From the NCBI RefSeq assembly GCF_019393635.1, contig NC_057861.1, positions 543,688,211 through 543,752,210 on the forward strand: 64,000 nt of DNA, in the 5' to 3' direction. The notes under the pieces are model-generated. The model made no database searches, was not told where the DNA came from, and saw only the letters and a program-made list of their open reading frames with translations. Below, one piece after another: positions 1 through 12,500 of this stretch; the stretch's first letter is position 1, and every line of letters begins with the position of its first letter. Source of the DNA: Dromiciops gliroides (lineage: Eukaryota > Chordata > Mammalia > Microbiotheria > Microbiotheriidae). Position numbers and translations under genes: made by a program.

Positions 1-414
1 ACTTCTAGCAATAAAGTCCTAACCACCCTCCTCACCCCTCACTAAATCCCTTGGGTCACTCATCTCGGTCTCTCCCGCTCACCATCTCCCAGAAGTCCTT
101 TGTGCTACACCTCCCTCTTCTTTCTCCATTCTACCCATCTCCTCCTCACCCCCTCCCCCAATCAATTATCTTTAGTTCCTTTCTCCAACACTAGGTCAAG
201 TTCCCTGCTCCCCCTACTCCCCAGCCTCTAACATTACCTTTATGGGAAAACACAAGGTCTGGACCTTGGTTCAAAGTGCACACATGGTTTATCCTGCCCC
301 TGGACCTTCAGCCAGGGAGGAGGGTGTTGGGGGTGGGGGTGGGTGTCTCCTGCAAATTCTACTGGCCTCCCCACCCCCCCAGCATCATCACCACCCTTAG
401 CACATGTAACTTAC
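1..414. other. POLR3E intron sequence, no feature seen
   Basis: Mostly C/T-rich plus-strand sequence with C runs near 150-160 and 370-380. No exon, SINE or RNA gene is recognisable. It is the start of the intron after the 415-572 exon. Confidence 0.6.
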
Positions 415-572
415 TTGGCCTGGATGCCCATCCACAGCATGTGCTGGCGCTGGACAACATCTGGATGCTTTTTGATGAAGTCCTCATCGTAGGGTAGCAA
501 GAACTCCCAGCCCTTGTTGATCCTCACCACAGCCATGTGCTCCAGAAAGTCCTTCACATCCTCTGCACACAG
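415..572 (-). CDS. POLR3E: POLR3E coding exon 15, last one in window
   Basis: 158 bp encoding LCAEDVKDFLEHMAVVRI through QRQHMLWMGIQA. The acceptor is CAG before CTGTGTGC and the donor GTAAGTTA follows AA. The next exon should begin with the third base of a Lys codon, and no such exon is visible in 1-414. Confidence 0.95.
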
Positions 573-3500
573 CTGGGACCCAAAGGGACAATGGATTTGG
601 AGAAAAGTTGGGATACCAGATTTAGCCTCTGGATGGGCTTCATTAACCCACTACCTTACAACCCTGAAGTCTTTTGGTAGCTGATGCTTCCCTATGATCA
701 GACCACACTGAGTCACTCTCTCTTTCCCCAAACTGCTCCAACAGACTTAAGTGAGAGCCTCAAGAACAGGCCGACTGAGATGAAAAGCCATGGGGTCAAG
801 GGGATGAAGTGATGGACTTGGGAGCTGGAGAGACCTACCAATACTTAGGTTCCCTAAGGCTCAGTTTCCTTCCCTGCAAATTAGGGATAATTTGTCATCA
901 CAGTTGTGAAGATTACATGATAATGCACGTCAAGTGCTTTACAAACCTTAAACTACGTAAGTCTCTGGATCTTTTGATGACTGCCATTTCAGGGATCCCA
1001 TCAGTAGTTCTGTGGCCAGCTGACCCAAGGTGGGGTCATCTCTACTTGCCTCCTCAATGGGAGGGAAATGGTCTAAAAACCTCTTACAGCCTCTCTGGTT
1101 ACCTGCCTAGCCTAGTGCTCCCCTTCTTCCATTCTCCCATTGCTTGGGCCCAAATCTAGGGAGCTTATGAAACAAACACTTACTTTTGTAACTGTTGCCA
1201 CCTCTTTCCTCACTACCCAGCGGCTCTGTGTGAACTTCCACATCTGGAGGAAAGACAGACAAGGTTTTCCACATGTCCTATGAGCGCTGGGATGGCTTCC
1301 AAGCAGAGACAAAACACAGCTCCCCAGTATACAGAGGGCTGCACAGAGAGCCCTTGGGAAGACGAGGAGGCGTGCTTTTGGTCTCCTTTCAAGAATGGAT
1401 GCCAGAAAGCCTTCTGGAAGCCACAGTAAACACACAGCTCACAGCATCCCCCACTGTCAGATCTATATTACCCTAAGCTCTCTACGTCAGCAATAGTGAC
1501 ATGAGGTGTCTTTACATTGGTTGGGGGTGTAAGGGTGGGAAGCCAGGGACAGGGTGCCCCATTCTCCCCTTCCATCACTACTCCCCCCCCCTGCCCCCCG
1601 CAAACTCCAGATTAGTAACTCCCTTCTCCCTCCTACTCCACCCCCAGGATTCTTCTTTAGTGAGAATTCCAGAAGGGGCTGAACACAAGAGTAGGTATCT
1701 TTAAAGGGAAGCAGTATTCCTCTTTTTTTTGGAGGGACAATGAGGGTTAAGTGACTTGCCCAGGGTCACACAGCTAGTAAGTGTCAAGTGTCTGAGGCTG
1801 GATTTGAACTCAGGTCCTCCTGAATCCAGGGCCAGTACTCTATCCACTGCGCCACCTAGCTGCCCCAACAGTGCATTTAGAAGATAGGTTTGTTCTGTCT
1901 CTAGCCCAGGGGCCATGCACAAGAGAAACCCAGCTCTTCCCATTAAAGCTCCCCATAGGCTCTCTTTTTGCAAATTTTCCCCTCTGTTACTTACAACAAA
2001 GTCCCGACCCCTGCAGAGCACTTCTGCAGGCACCCCGCTGTGAGGGCTAGAGCTGTCCTTTGGGTACAGGATGTCACTGCCAATGAGAAACCAAACAGCC
2101 TGAGAGCAGGACTGGCAAACAGCCAACTTCATCATAGTCCCAGACAACCCCACTTGGGATGGGACAACACCCTACTCCCCACATCTTTGCCACCCCTGGC
2201 TTCTCATCATACTGTGGAAACTATTTACCTGGGATGGAGGATATGCCAGCTGAGCAGGTAGAACTAAGATTCCTCTTTTACCACACCTACTTCATTTCCT
2301 ATGGAACAAATTCTCGGACAGCTGGATATTTGGCAGACCACTGGGCCTTGCTCAGTAGCTCAGGGTGATTTGCTTTCTAACAGGACAGGTTATCAGCACC
2401 ATAGGCCTAACCTCAAATATTCATTGCCACCTCCTCCTCTGAGCCCCTGGTCGCCATGATGGAAAGAGTCTAGCCCACACACTGCATGGCCCAAAAGGAC
2501 ATTTAAGCTATGTGCAGCCAAATACACAAATGTTGCATGAATAAACACATACCTCTTCACAACCCAGTTTCCCTGCACCAGCATCGCCACCTGCTGGATG
2601 CAGCGCAGAACAGACGTCGAGTCTGTCCCTAAGCCCAGCAGGCTCATCAGGTTGGCAAAAGGCATGACCTTCACTGAGACAAGGAAAAGGACAAAAGATT
2701 CCATAAAGCACCCAGCCGGGAAGCTAAAAACCCTGGATCGTGCACACTGTTCCCCAAAATGGAAACCCAAAGGGAAGGCTTCGTGGACTCTGATCTACGA
2801 CACGAGTTCATTAAGACAAAGAGAGCAGGACTTGAGCCCAGGTCTTCTGGCAGGCCTGCACGGGCCTCCAAGGTCACCGCTGATGAGCCAGGGAGGCTGG
2901 TCTCCTAGCAGGGAGAGGGCAGGCTCTTTCAGGTCTTTTGGTTTTCAGGGCCTATGGAGTCCAGAGTCGGAGACCCCCAAACTATAGACATTTTCTGATG
3001 ACTCCTCAGGGGCCCATAACATGGGGAAGGGACAGGGTGGAAAGGAAAGAGAACAAAAAAATACAGACATGACCTCCGGGGCTGTGGGGACAAGAATCAG
3101 AAAGAGGGTGAAGAGGGTGGTAGGAAGACACGAACCATTCTTCATCAGTATCTTAATCTGATCTGCCAAAGGCAGAGTCCTCAACTGGGCCATCGACAGG
3201 ACATTGCTAGGAGCCACAGGTTTTTCTCTGTGGGGGAAAGAACAGGAGCTTTAAGAGATATGCTAAGCCATGGGTGACCCTGATACTGTATTACAGTATC
3301 ACAGGCCATGCTGCATTAGAACCACAATTCAGGCAATGTGGTACTCACTTTTCTTCCTCAATGTTCGGAGGCATTAACATCATCAAGTACTCACTGTGAA
3401 CAGAAAATAACAGGTGAGAAATAACTCCAAGGGCTTCTCCCCCTTCTCTCCCCTCCCAAAACATAAAAACACAAGAGGGTTTGCCATCCAAAGTACAGGC

Positions 3501-6500
3501 TCAAGACCAAAGGTAAAATGCAACAACCAGAGTGTCCAAAAAATATGAGCCACCAGAGGGATGGAGCCAAGATGGCAGAGAGAAGCCAGGAAGTTGCCTG
3601 AGCTCTCCCGAGTTTCCCTCAGAAACAATATTAAATCAAGCCTCTAAAAGGATTCTGGAGCTATAGAACCTACAAAAAGACAGAGAAACAATTTTCCACC
3701 TTAAGATAATCTAGAAGACTTTAGGAACGGTCTGTCTCACTTGGGTGAAAGGGGAGCATAGCACAGTGCTCAGGGTGTCTGGGTAAGTCAGTGGGAGGCT
3801 CTTGGCCACAGCACAGATCAACAGCCGAGTCCCTTCAGCCCTGACTCAGCAGGCTGGTGGCACAGCAGGCCAGTTGTGAGGCACCCCCAGCCCTGGGGGA
3901 GAGAGCAGACTGCCATGTGGAGAACCACCCACAGGACAGGGCCACCCCAGTACAGGGAACAAGCACAGAGTGGTAAGGAATCCACCAGCCCCAGAGGCCT
4001 CAGAGCAGAAAACCAGGGATCAAGACAATTCCAAAGAACTCATAATGGAAAATGTTCTCCACATCCAGAAAAAAGAACTGTGGATTCTGAATGCAGATTT
4101 AACCATACTGTTTCTACTTTTTCTTTTTTAAGGTTTTCCCTTGTGTTCTGATTCTTCTTTCACAACATTAACTAATGCAGAAATGTTTAATGTGATTGTA
4201 CATATATAACCTATATCAGATTGCTTTTTGTCTTGGGGAGGGGTGAGGGAAGGAAAGGAGGAAGAAAAATTTGGAACTAAAAAATCTCATGAAAACAAAT
4301 GCTGAGAACTATCTTTACATGTAACTGGAAAATAATAAAATACTTTTATGATTTAAAAAAAAAAAAGAAAAGCCAGGGATCACACCCCTGGCTCCCAGCA
4401 CAAGAAGCTTGGGACAGTGGCTCCTGTGACCCAGAGCAGAACTCAATTTTTAAAGTCACAAAACAAACTAAAATATGAGTAACAAAAGAACCCTTACCAT
4501 AGAAAGGAAGACCAAAGCAAACTCTGGGCACTGTCAAAATGCCTACATGTGAAGCCTCGAAGGGGAAGATGAAGTGATCTCAAGACCAAAGAGCCTTCTT
4601 GGAAGAGCTCAAAAAGGATTTAAAAAATCAAATAAGAGAGGTAGAAGAAAAAAACGGGAAAAGAAATAAGAGTTACACAAGAAAATTATGGAAAAAAGAG
4701 TCAACAGCTTGGAAAAGGAAGCACAAAAATTTGACTAAAGAAAACAATTCCTTAAAAAATTGGGGGCAGCTAGGTGGTGCAGTGGATAAAGCACCGGCCC
4801 TGGATTCAGAAGTACCTGAGTTCAAATCTGGCCTCAGACACTTGACACTTACTAGCTGTGTGACCCTGGGCAAGTCACTTAACCCCCATTGCCCCACCAA
4901 AAGAAAAAAAATACAATTGGCCTAACAAGGGGAAAAACCCACTGAAGAAAACAACTCTTTAGAAAGTAGTCAAATGGAAAAGGAGGTACAAAAGTTGACT
5001 GAAGAAAATAATGCCTTAAAAATCAGAATTGGGCAGGTGGAAGCTAATGACTATGAGACACCAGGAATGAAAAAATAGAAGAAAATGTGAAAATATGAGG
5101 CACCAGAGCTTCCCAGTCACACTGCTTAGAAAACAACACGTGCCCAACTTAGCCCTGTAAAAATCCATGGTGGCAGGATTAGGGAAAGAAGCTGCCCTCA
5201 CAGGAGTTGTCTCCTAGGGATTTCACCATAAGAGATAGGAGCTGGAATTTTTTCTCACGTTAGCCTGACTTAGTCCCCTCTCTCGCTCCCTGCAGAGGGG
5301 GCATTCTCACCTTGGAGATTTGATGAGCTCTGTATTCTCTGAGATGCCAGGGCCCTGGCACAGAAGATACTGGCGTTCATGCTCAGATCTGCTGTCCTAT
5401 GGAACACAACAGACAGGTTAAGCCTTAACAAGCCCCTGGAGAAGATCCAAATGAAGACTTCCTGGCCCAGCATTTATTTTTTAAGAAGTGGGAGAGGGGA
5501 TGAGGCCTCCCCATAAAGTCTGAGCCTGAGATTCTATTTACAAATCTCCAAGTCACTAAGAGACCAGAAAAGCCCCTACACTGTCAGACCTCTGTCTACA
5601 CTAGAGGTCAACAAAGCAAATATAAAGTGAAGATGGGTCACTGTATTATGATACATTACTCCCCAAATCTACGTGTATTCTCCATGACAGTACCTCTTCC
5701 TCCCTGCAACCCCTACCTAAGTGGTCAGGAAACCTAGTCAAGGTTCTCAAGTTCCTTTTCCTGCTCCACAGTCCCTCTAGGATGCAGCAACACATCTTTT
5801 GCACCCGAGCACTTCATGTTTTTTCATTCATTCATCTGTTTTGTCACTATACAGGCATTTCTGCCACAGGGCCTCACCATCCTAATTTGGGGCTGCCTCT
5901 TTTTGCCCAGTATTTGAGGAAAGCCTCAGCCTCCTTGCTTTACTCTACTCACTTCCTGCTTTCCAGACATCTCCAACTTGTGGGTGTACCTTTTCCTTGC
6001 CAACTGCTCCCCTTACCGCTCTCCAATACTGGAAGCAGGGACCATGATCAAATCAACTCAGTCCTCATTCCTGCATGGTGTGTCAGCCTACTCCCCTAAA
6101 GCCCCAACTGCCATCTCTCTAACTTTGCAGACAAAAGTGTCCCTTCCTGGCAACTAGTCCCCTGGGTGTGTTGTGTCCCCCCCATTAGAAAGGCAGGGAA
6201 GGTAGTTGCTGTTGTATTTGTATCCCCAGTACTTAGCTCCTTGTGAACACTTAAGAAAAGCTTTATCATTCATTCATTCTCCTAACCCTGTCTCTCCTGT
6301 GAAATATCTCATGCTTTAAAATTTCTCTGTCTTCCCCAAGAAAAAACCTAATTTCTTGAGTTAGGCGCTAGAAGAAAGGCACTCTAAGAAAGGCACTCTG
6401 ATTAAACTAATTAACCTTAATGCATCCGTGACTGATAGAGCCCCTTTTAATACTGACTCTACCTCTACTTCCTGTTTATCTTTATTTAAATCTTTTAGTT

Positions 6501-9500
6501 AGTGGGAAGAAGAACAGGCTTGGTTACTAATAATATATACATAAATCCCTCTTCTCCTTCCTCCCTCACAAAAAGTGGATCAAAACCTAGATGGACCATT
6601 TCTGAAAAGTCGACAACTACTGCTCCATCTTCTTCAAGACAATACAGCTCCTATATCACACCTCTTCTCCAAAATTACAGGATCACAGATTAAATGTGTA
6701 GGTCCAGCCTCCTCAGTTTTACAGATGAAGAGGCTAAGGGGCCCAGAGGGGTTAAGTGACTTTCCTAAGGTCAAAGTAGTAATGAGTGACAGTCAGGATT
6801 TACACCCACTGCTCTGACACCAGATTCAGCACTCCATTTTTTTGCCCAAATATATTGTGACTCCCACCTTAGAATCTTTTTTTTTTTTTAGTGAGGCAAT
6901 TGGGGTTAAGTGACTTGCCCAGGGTCATATAGCTAGTAAGTGTTAAGTGTCTGAGGCCGGATTTGAACTCAGGTACTCCTGACTCCAGGGCTGGTGCTCT
7001 ATCCACTGCGCCACCTAGCTGTCCCCCCCTAGAATCTTACATAGGAGAAGTGATCCTCAGAAAGGCTAAGCTGCATCACAGATCAGTGAGTTTTCTGACA
7101 TATAGAGCATAAACCAAGGGACTGAACTGGAAACCGTGCCTTCATAGCTGGCCAGGTGAGCAGCAGACTCAGTTCTAATTGTAAGCTCTGGCCCTTGCCA
7201 AGAAGCCCTCTGTTACCCAAGCATCTGCAGAATCCTCACCCGCAGGCCATAATAGTGTAGGTGTACCCATGGCTCTTCAGCATGCTTCTTCTGGAGAAAT
7301 TCATAAGACTGAACCCGCCGCTGTCGAGCTTGCTCTGACTCTGGTCGAGAGAACCGCACCTGTGACAGGGGAAGGGAAGAGTGCATTGCAAAGACTGAAG
7401 TTCTGGCACAAACCCTATGGGGAGTCATGCAGACTCTCTCCCTATCACCCACAGCTTGCCACTTGCTTCTCCAATGCCTGGTACCCTCTGCTTAAAATGA
7501 CCCCAAACATATGGTAGATATTTCCTTCTTGCTAGATCCTATTATTATTACAATTCAAAGCCTATCTCTGCCCTGGAAAATTCTACAACTAAGCCCATTC
7601 TCTCATCTACCTTCCTAGCCTACAGACTACCTTTTCTCCTAAAAACATGTAGACATGCAGCCAACTTGATGATACAGTCGAAGACATCTCCTCAATTAGA
7701 CCAGGCCTTTGTAAACTTTTCCCACTCATGACCCCTTCTTGCCTGAGAAAATTTTATGCAATCCCAGATATATATAACCTTTTTACTGTTGCCAAATTTT
7801 TGTGACCCCCACATTCAGTTACTCGACCCCATATGGGGCTGAGATCTACAGTTTAAGAAGCTGGAAATCAAACCATGAACTTAAGGGCAGAGACACTGTT
7901 GTATGGGGGAAAGAGTCCACAGAACCCTATTCTGGTCTCAACTTTCAAACTATACCTTGCCTGGGACTGTGGGTAAATCAGTTTTCTCATCTGCACAAGG
8001 GAATTAAACTAGATAAGTCCTGTGAAAAGATGTCTCTACCTATCCTTTAAATCACACCAACATGTGCCCAATAAGAGCAGCAGTCCTATATCTATCTATA
8101 GCACCCCGAAATAACAAAGTCTCCTTTGGTCCTCATGAAAACCCTGTGAGGTAGGAAGTACACAGACTATTATTCCCCTTTCAAATATATGAAAAGTGAA
8201 ATTTGGAGAGAAGTGAACAGGTCAAAGTGACAAAAACCAACACACATCTGTTATGTGGTCTTGCATGCTGGGAGCTCAATGCTGAACTGCTGACTGACCT
8301 TTTCCTCCAATTCACTCCTATTTACCCCTCAGGATCTCACCCATGTTCACAGACAGAGCATGATACTGTGAGCCCTTCCTTTCACAGCTGAAAGTAACTG
8401 AAGTTAAAATAGACCAGAGGTTTTTAACCTGAGGTCTATCAACTTGGGTTTAAAAAATATATATCCTGATAACTGTGCTTTCAATATAATGGTTTGATAC
8501 CTGTACTTCAATATAATTTTTGTTATTTCACTGCATTTTAATGTAGTTGAAAACATTCTTTTGAGAAAGGGTCAATGGGCTTCATCAGACTGCCAGACAG
8601 GGCTTGGACATATAAAAGGTTAAGAAGCCCTGATTTTTTAAAAAGATTAAGGGATTCACTCTAGTGGCCCAGCAAGTTACAAGTGAAAGCAGAATTCTTC
8701 TTCCAGTCCCGATTTCTTTCTGTTGGACTTCACTTTTTACAGACCCCCAACTCTCTCCCTGATTCTGCTACAATCCCCTCCCATCGCAGTCCCAGCCCTA
8801 TGGGTCCCCAAGAAGTCCACAATGGTCTTAAAGCAGAAGGAAGTTGCAGCAGCCCTGAGGCCTCAGATGTACCGTGATTTGCTTGATATCTTCTTCAGCT
8901 TCATCCTGAGAAGAGTCCCCAGCTGCAAAAAGAATCATCATAGAATATTAGAGCTGGAAAGGACCTTAGAAAGCTGATTCAATCTTCTGAGGATTTGTAA
9001 CCTGTCTACTAAGGGCAAGGCGATGTCCTAGGCAATGTTACTATCATAAAATAAGGATTTCTGATACATTTCATTTAGAAGGAAAAACACCTCTGCCATC
9101 AAAATTCTCATGAAATTTCTCTTCTTTTTGTATAAAACCAGTTGGGAAATGATGACAAAGACAAAAACAAAGACAAAGAAACTGGGGACCGGAGAAATCT
9201 ATAGTCAGATTGAAAGTTGTATACATGTGGTGGCTAAGAATTGGAAATCAAAGGAATGCTCATCAGTTGGGGAATGGCTAAACAAGCATATGATAGTGAT
9301 GGCATATTATTGTGCTATAAGAAATGAAAAACAGAACGATTTTAGAAAGGACTGGAAAGACTTGTGTGAACTGATGTATAGTGAAGTGAGCAGAACCAGG
9401 AGAATGTTGTGCACAGTGACAGCAATACTATTCAATGAAGAACTGTGAATGACTTAATTATTCTCATCAATACAATGATCCAAGACAATTCCAAAAGACT

Positions 9501-12500
9501 AATGATGAAGTATACTATTCATCTCCAAAGAAAGAACTGATATTGACTGAACACAACTGAAGCATGCTATTTTTCACTTTCATTTTTTCTTTTATTCAAG
9601 TTTCCCTATACAAAATGCCTAAAACGTCATGTTTTATATAATTGCACATCTATAACCTATATTTGATTGCTTACTGCCTCAGAAAGGGGGGAGGGGAAGA
9701 AAGGATAGAATTTGGAACTTAAAACTTTAAATAAAAATGTTCATTATCAAAAAATAAATAAAAAATAAATAATGGTATTTGGGAATTAAAAAAAAAAGTT
9801 ATATACAGTACCAGTATCAGAACCCAGGCCACATGGCTCGGGTCAATGCTCTTGCCACAAGACTATAATCCCTGGAAAGGAATGGGTCCCTGATTTCTAA
9901 TGGGCTGATACTGCCTATAGTGGGAAGACTAAATGACAGACCCAGATCCAAAACAAATATTAATACTTCAATGCTTAATAAGAATGGTATCTGTGTAACA
10001 CTTTAAGGTGTGCAAAGTGCTTTACAAACTTTATCTCACTGGATCCTTGTAACAACCCTGGGAAGTAGATGCTATTAATATCGACATTTTACAGATGAAG
10101 AAATTGAGATAAACAGGGTTAAGTGACTTTCCCTGAATCACATAGCTAGTAAGTGTCCGAGTCCCTATTTGAACTCAGGTCTTCTTGACTCCAGGTACAT
10201 CTAAAGTCACTGCATCATTTAGCATGACAGATTAAAAACAAAAACACAAATTAGATCATCAGCTCCTGAGAATAACTAAGATTCCACTGCAACTTTATAT
10301 GACTATTTCTTCATTTTTCTCCCCTCCTTTTTTTCCCCATTGACCCTTCCCCCTTCCCCAAGGAAGTTCCTGATCCTCCCGCATGATGCTCAGGTCTCCA
10401 AGACCCTCCAGGCCATCTTTTTTTTTTTTGGGGGGGGGGCAGGGGAGAGCACTCACCTTCATTGGCCGCCTCTCTCTCTCGGTGCTTGGCATCGGCTTTA
10501 TCCAGGTAAGAGAAGCTGGGCCGCAGCTGCAGGATGCCGTGCAGAGGGGTCAAGTGAAGTTCGCCTGGCAGAGGAAGAGGGACTCTCCCAGGGCTCTCTA
10601 GGGACTGGCCTCTTCCCCAAACCATTCCCAAGTTCAGATTTAGGGAACCTCATATGGAAAGCAAACTCCCTGGACTGACTGAAGGTGAAGCAAAAGCCAA
10701 CTTCCCAGGCTCCGATCCCTGGACCATTCCTTCCCTTAGACCTAACCCATTCTGGATCCCCATCCTTCCACCTGCTCAGTCAGGGAAAGGTTAAGCTAAG
10801 AAAAGGGGTCTTGCCAGGTCTGACCCTAACATCTCAGGGCAGACTGTCCAGGGAACAGGGATGGTCACAGGGTATGTGTACAATCCACAAGCCCTGGTTA
10901 GCTGACTGAACAAGTTTGCTTGTAGGTGGGTTTAAAAAGCTGGGTGCTTAACAGGATCACATAATCACAAGATGTTACAGCAGAAAGGACCCTGGGAGAT
11001 AGGCTGGTTCCAAGCCCTTCATTTATAAAAGAACACAGTGAAGCCCAGAGAGGCAGTTTAAAATTCTACACTTAGGGGCAAATATATGTTCTTTATTCAA
11101 GGGGTCAAATTAGAAAGGAGCTCTTGAGAAGCAGACAAATCCTGCTAATGTCTTCTGAAAGAGATTTGGACCAGACACAAATCAAAAAGCTTTTATGGGG
11201 GGCAGCTAGGTGGCACAGTGGATAGAGCACCAGCCCTGGAGTCAGGAGTACCTGAGTTCAAATCCGACCTCAGACACTTAACACTTACTAGCTGTGTGAC
11301 CTTGGGCAAGTCACTTAACCCTAACTGCCTCACTTTAAAAAAAAAAAAAAGCTTTTATGGGACCTGATCAGGTGGTCAACTCCTTTGCCAATAGGACAAA
11401 GACTTCTTCCCCCTTCCCCCTACTCCCTGCCCAGGAAGCAGCTTCCAACCCCAATCACCTTTTCTGTAGAGAGCGGCAGCATAGCGAGAGGTGTTGCTTG
11501 TGGTCTGCGAAGAACAGAATGTCTGTTTGTCCATCAGCTTCCTGGAAATACAGCAGGAACCTATGGTTAAAGGGAGGAAGATGGGAAAGGGCAGGGCGGA
11601 CAAGAACTTTCCTTGCTTGGGGTAGGAGAATTCCCTATAAGGAAGTGACCTGCCCCCTGGTGGCCAATCATAATAATTGTTGGCATTTTTATAGAAGGTT
11701 AGGGTTTGGGAATCTTACATACATTATCTCATTTGGTCCTCACAACAATCCTAGGAAATAGATATTTTTTCTATCCTTATTTTACAGATGAGAAAGCAAA
11801 GGCTCGGAGAAACTGAGTGACTTCTCTGGGGTTACAGAGCTAATGAGTGTCAGAGGCAGGACTAAGAAACGATATGCTAATTTGGTGGACACTGTTCAGA
11901 GTGCAGGTGGTCCACCTACAAGGAGCCTACATTGAAAAAGTTTGGTCTAGATGTTTGAAGGAGCCCATGAAGCTTCAGAGCAGCTCATGGAGCCAAGGTG
12001 GCAGGGGGCAATCCCCTGAGGGAGCAAGAGGACCCACGTGGAATAAGTGCTCGTCTCATCTGTGCAGGTTCCATCCACATTGAGTGCTATCTGCTCTCCT
12101 TTGCTTCGGCAGTAGTTGGGATTCATAGTGTCAATAGCCATTTCGAGCTCAACCTGCAGGCAATCATTTCAGGTTAAGAATGGTTCCAAGGACTATACCA
12201 AAGGGCTATAAAACTCTGCACACCCTCTGACCCAGCAATACCACTACTAGGCTTGTATCCCAAGGAGATTTTTTTTAAAGGGGGGGAGGGGAAGGGGAGA
12301 GAGAGAGAGAGAGAAGGATCTATATGTACACAAATATTTATAAGCAGCTCTTGGAAATTGAGAGGATCCCCATCCAATGGGGAATGGCTAAACAAACTGT
12401 GGTATAGAATTGTGATGAAATACTATTGTGCTATTATAAGAAATGATGGTTTTAGAAAAACCTATGAACTGATGCAAAGTGAAGTGAGCAGAACCAGAAA

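Larger units (their letters stand above)
3545..5100 (+). mobile_element. L1 LINE 5' region with ORF1-like coiled-coil part, interrupted by two insertions
   Basis: It begins near an AAGATGGCAGAGAGAAGCCA motif typical of marsupial L1 5' ends. Further on is a Lys/Glu-rich coiled-coil reading (about 4599-4760, EELKKDLKNQIREVEEKNGK) like L1 ORF1p. An L1 3' end (4022-4363) and a SINE (4762-4911) are inserted in it. The ORF2 body is absent. Antisense to POLR3E. The matching 5' region occurs at 28,005-28,992 on the other strand. Confidence 0.65.

Noticed and set aside
9110-9448. 112-residue plus-strand frame resembling a conserved protein
   Set aside because: It is the L1 ORF2 C-terminus (YYCAIRN block), repeated at several other places in the window.
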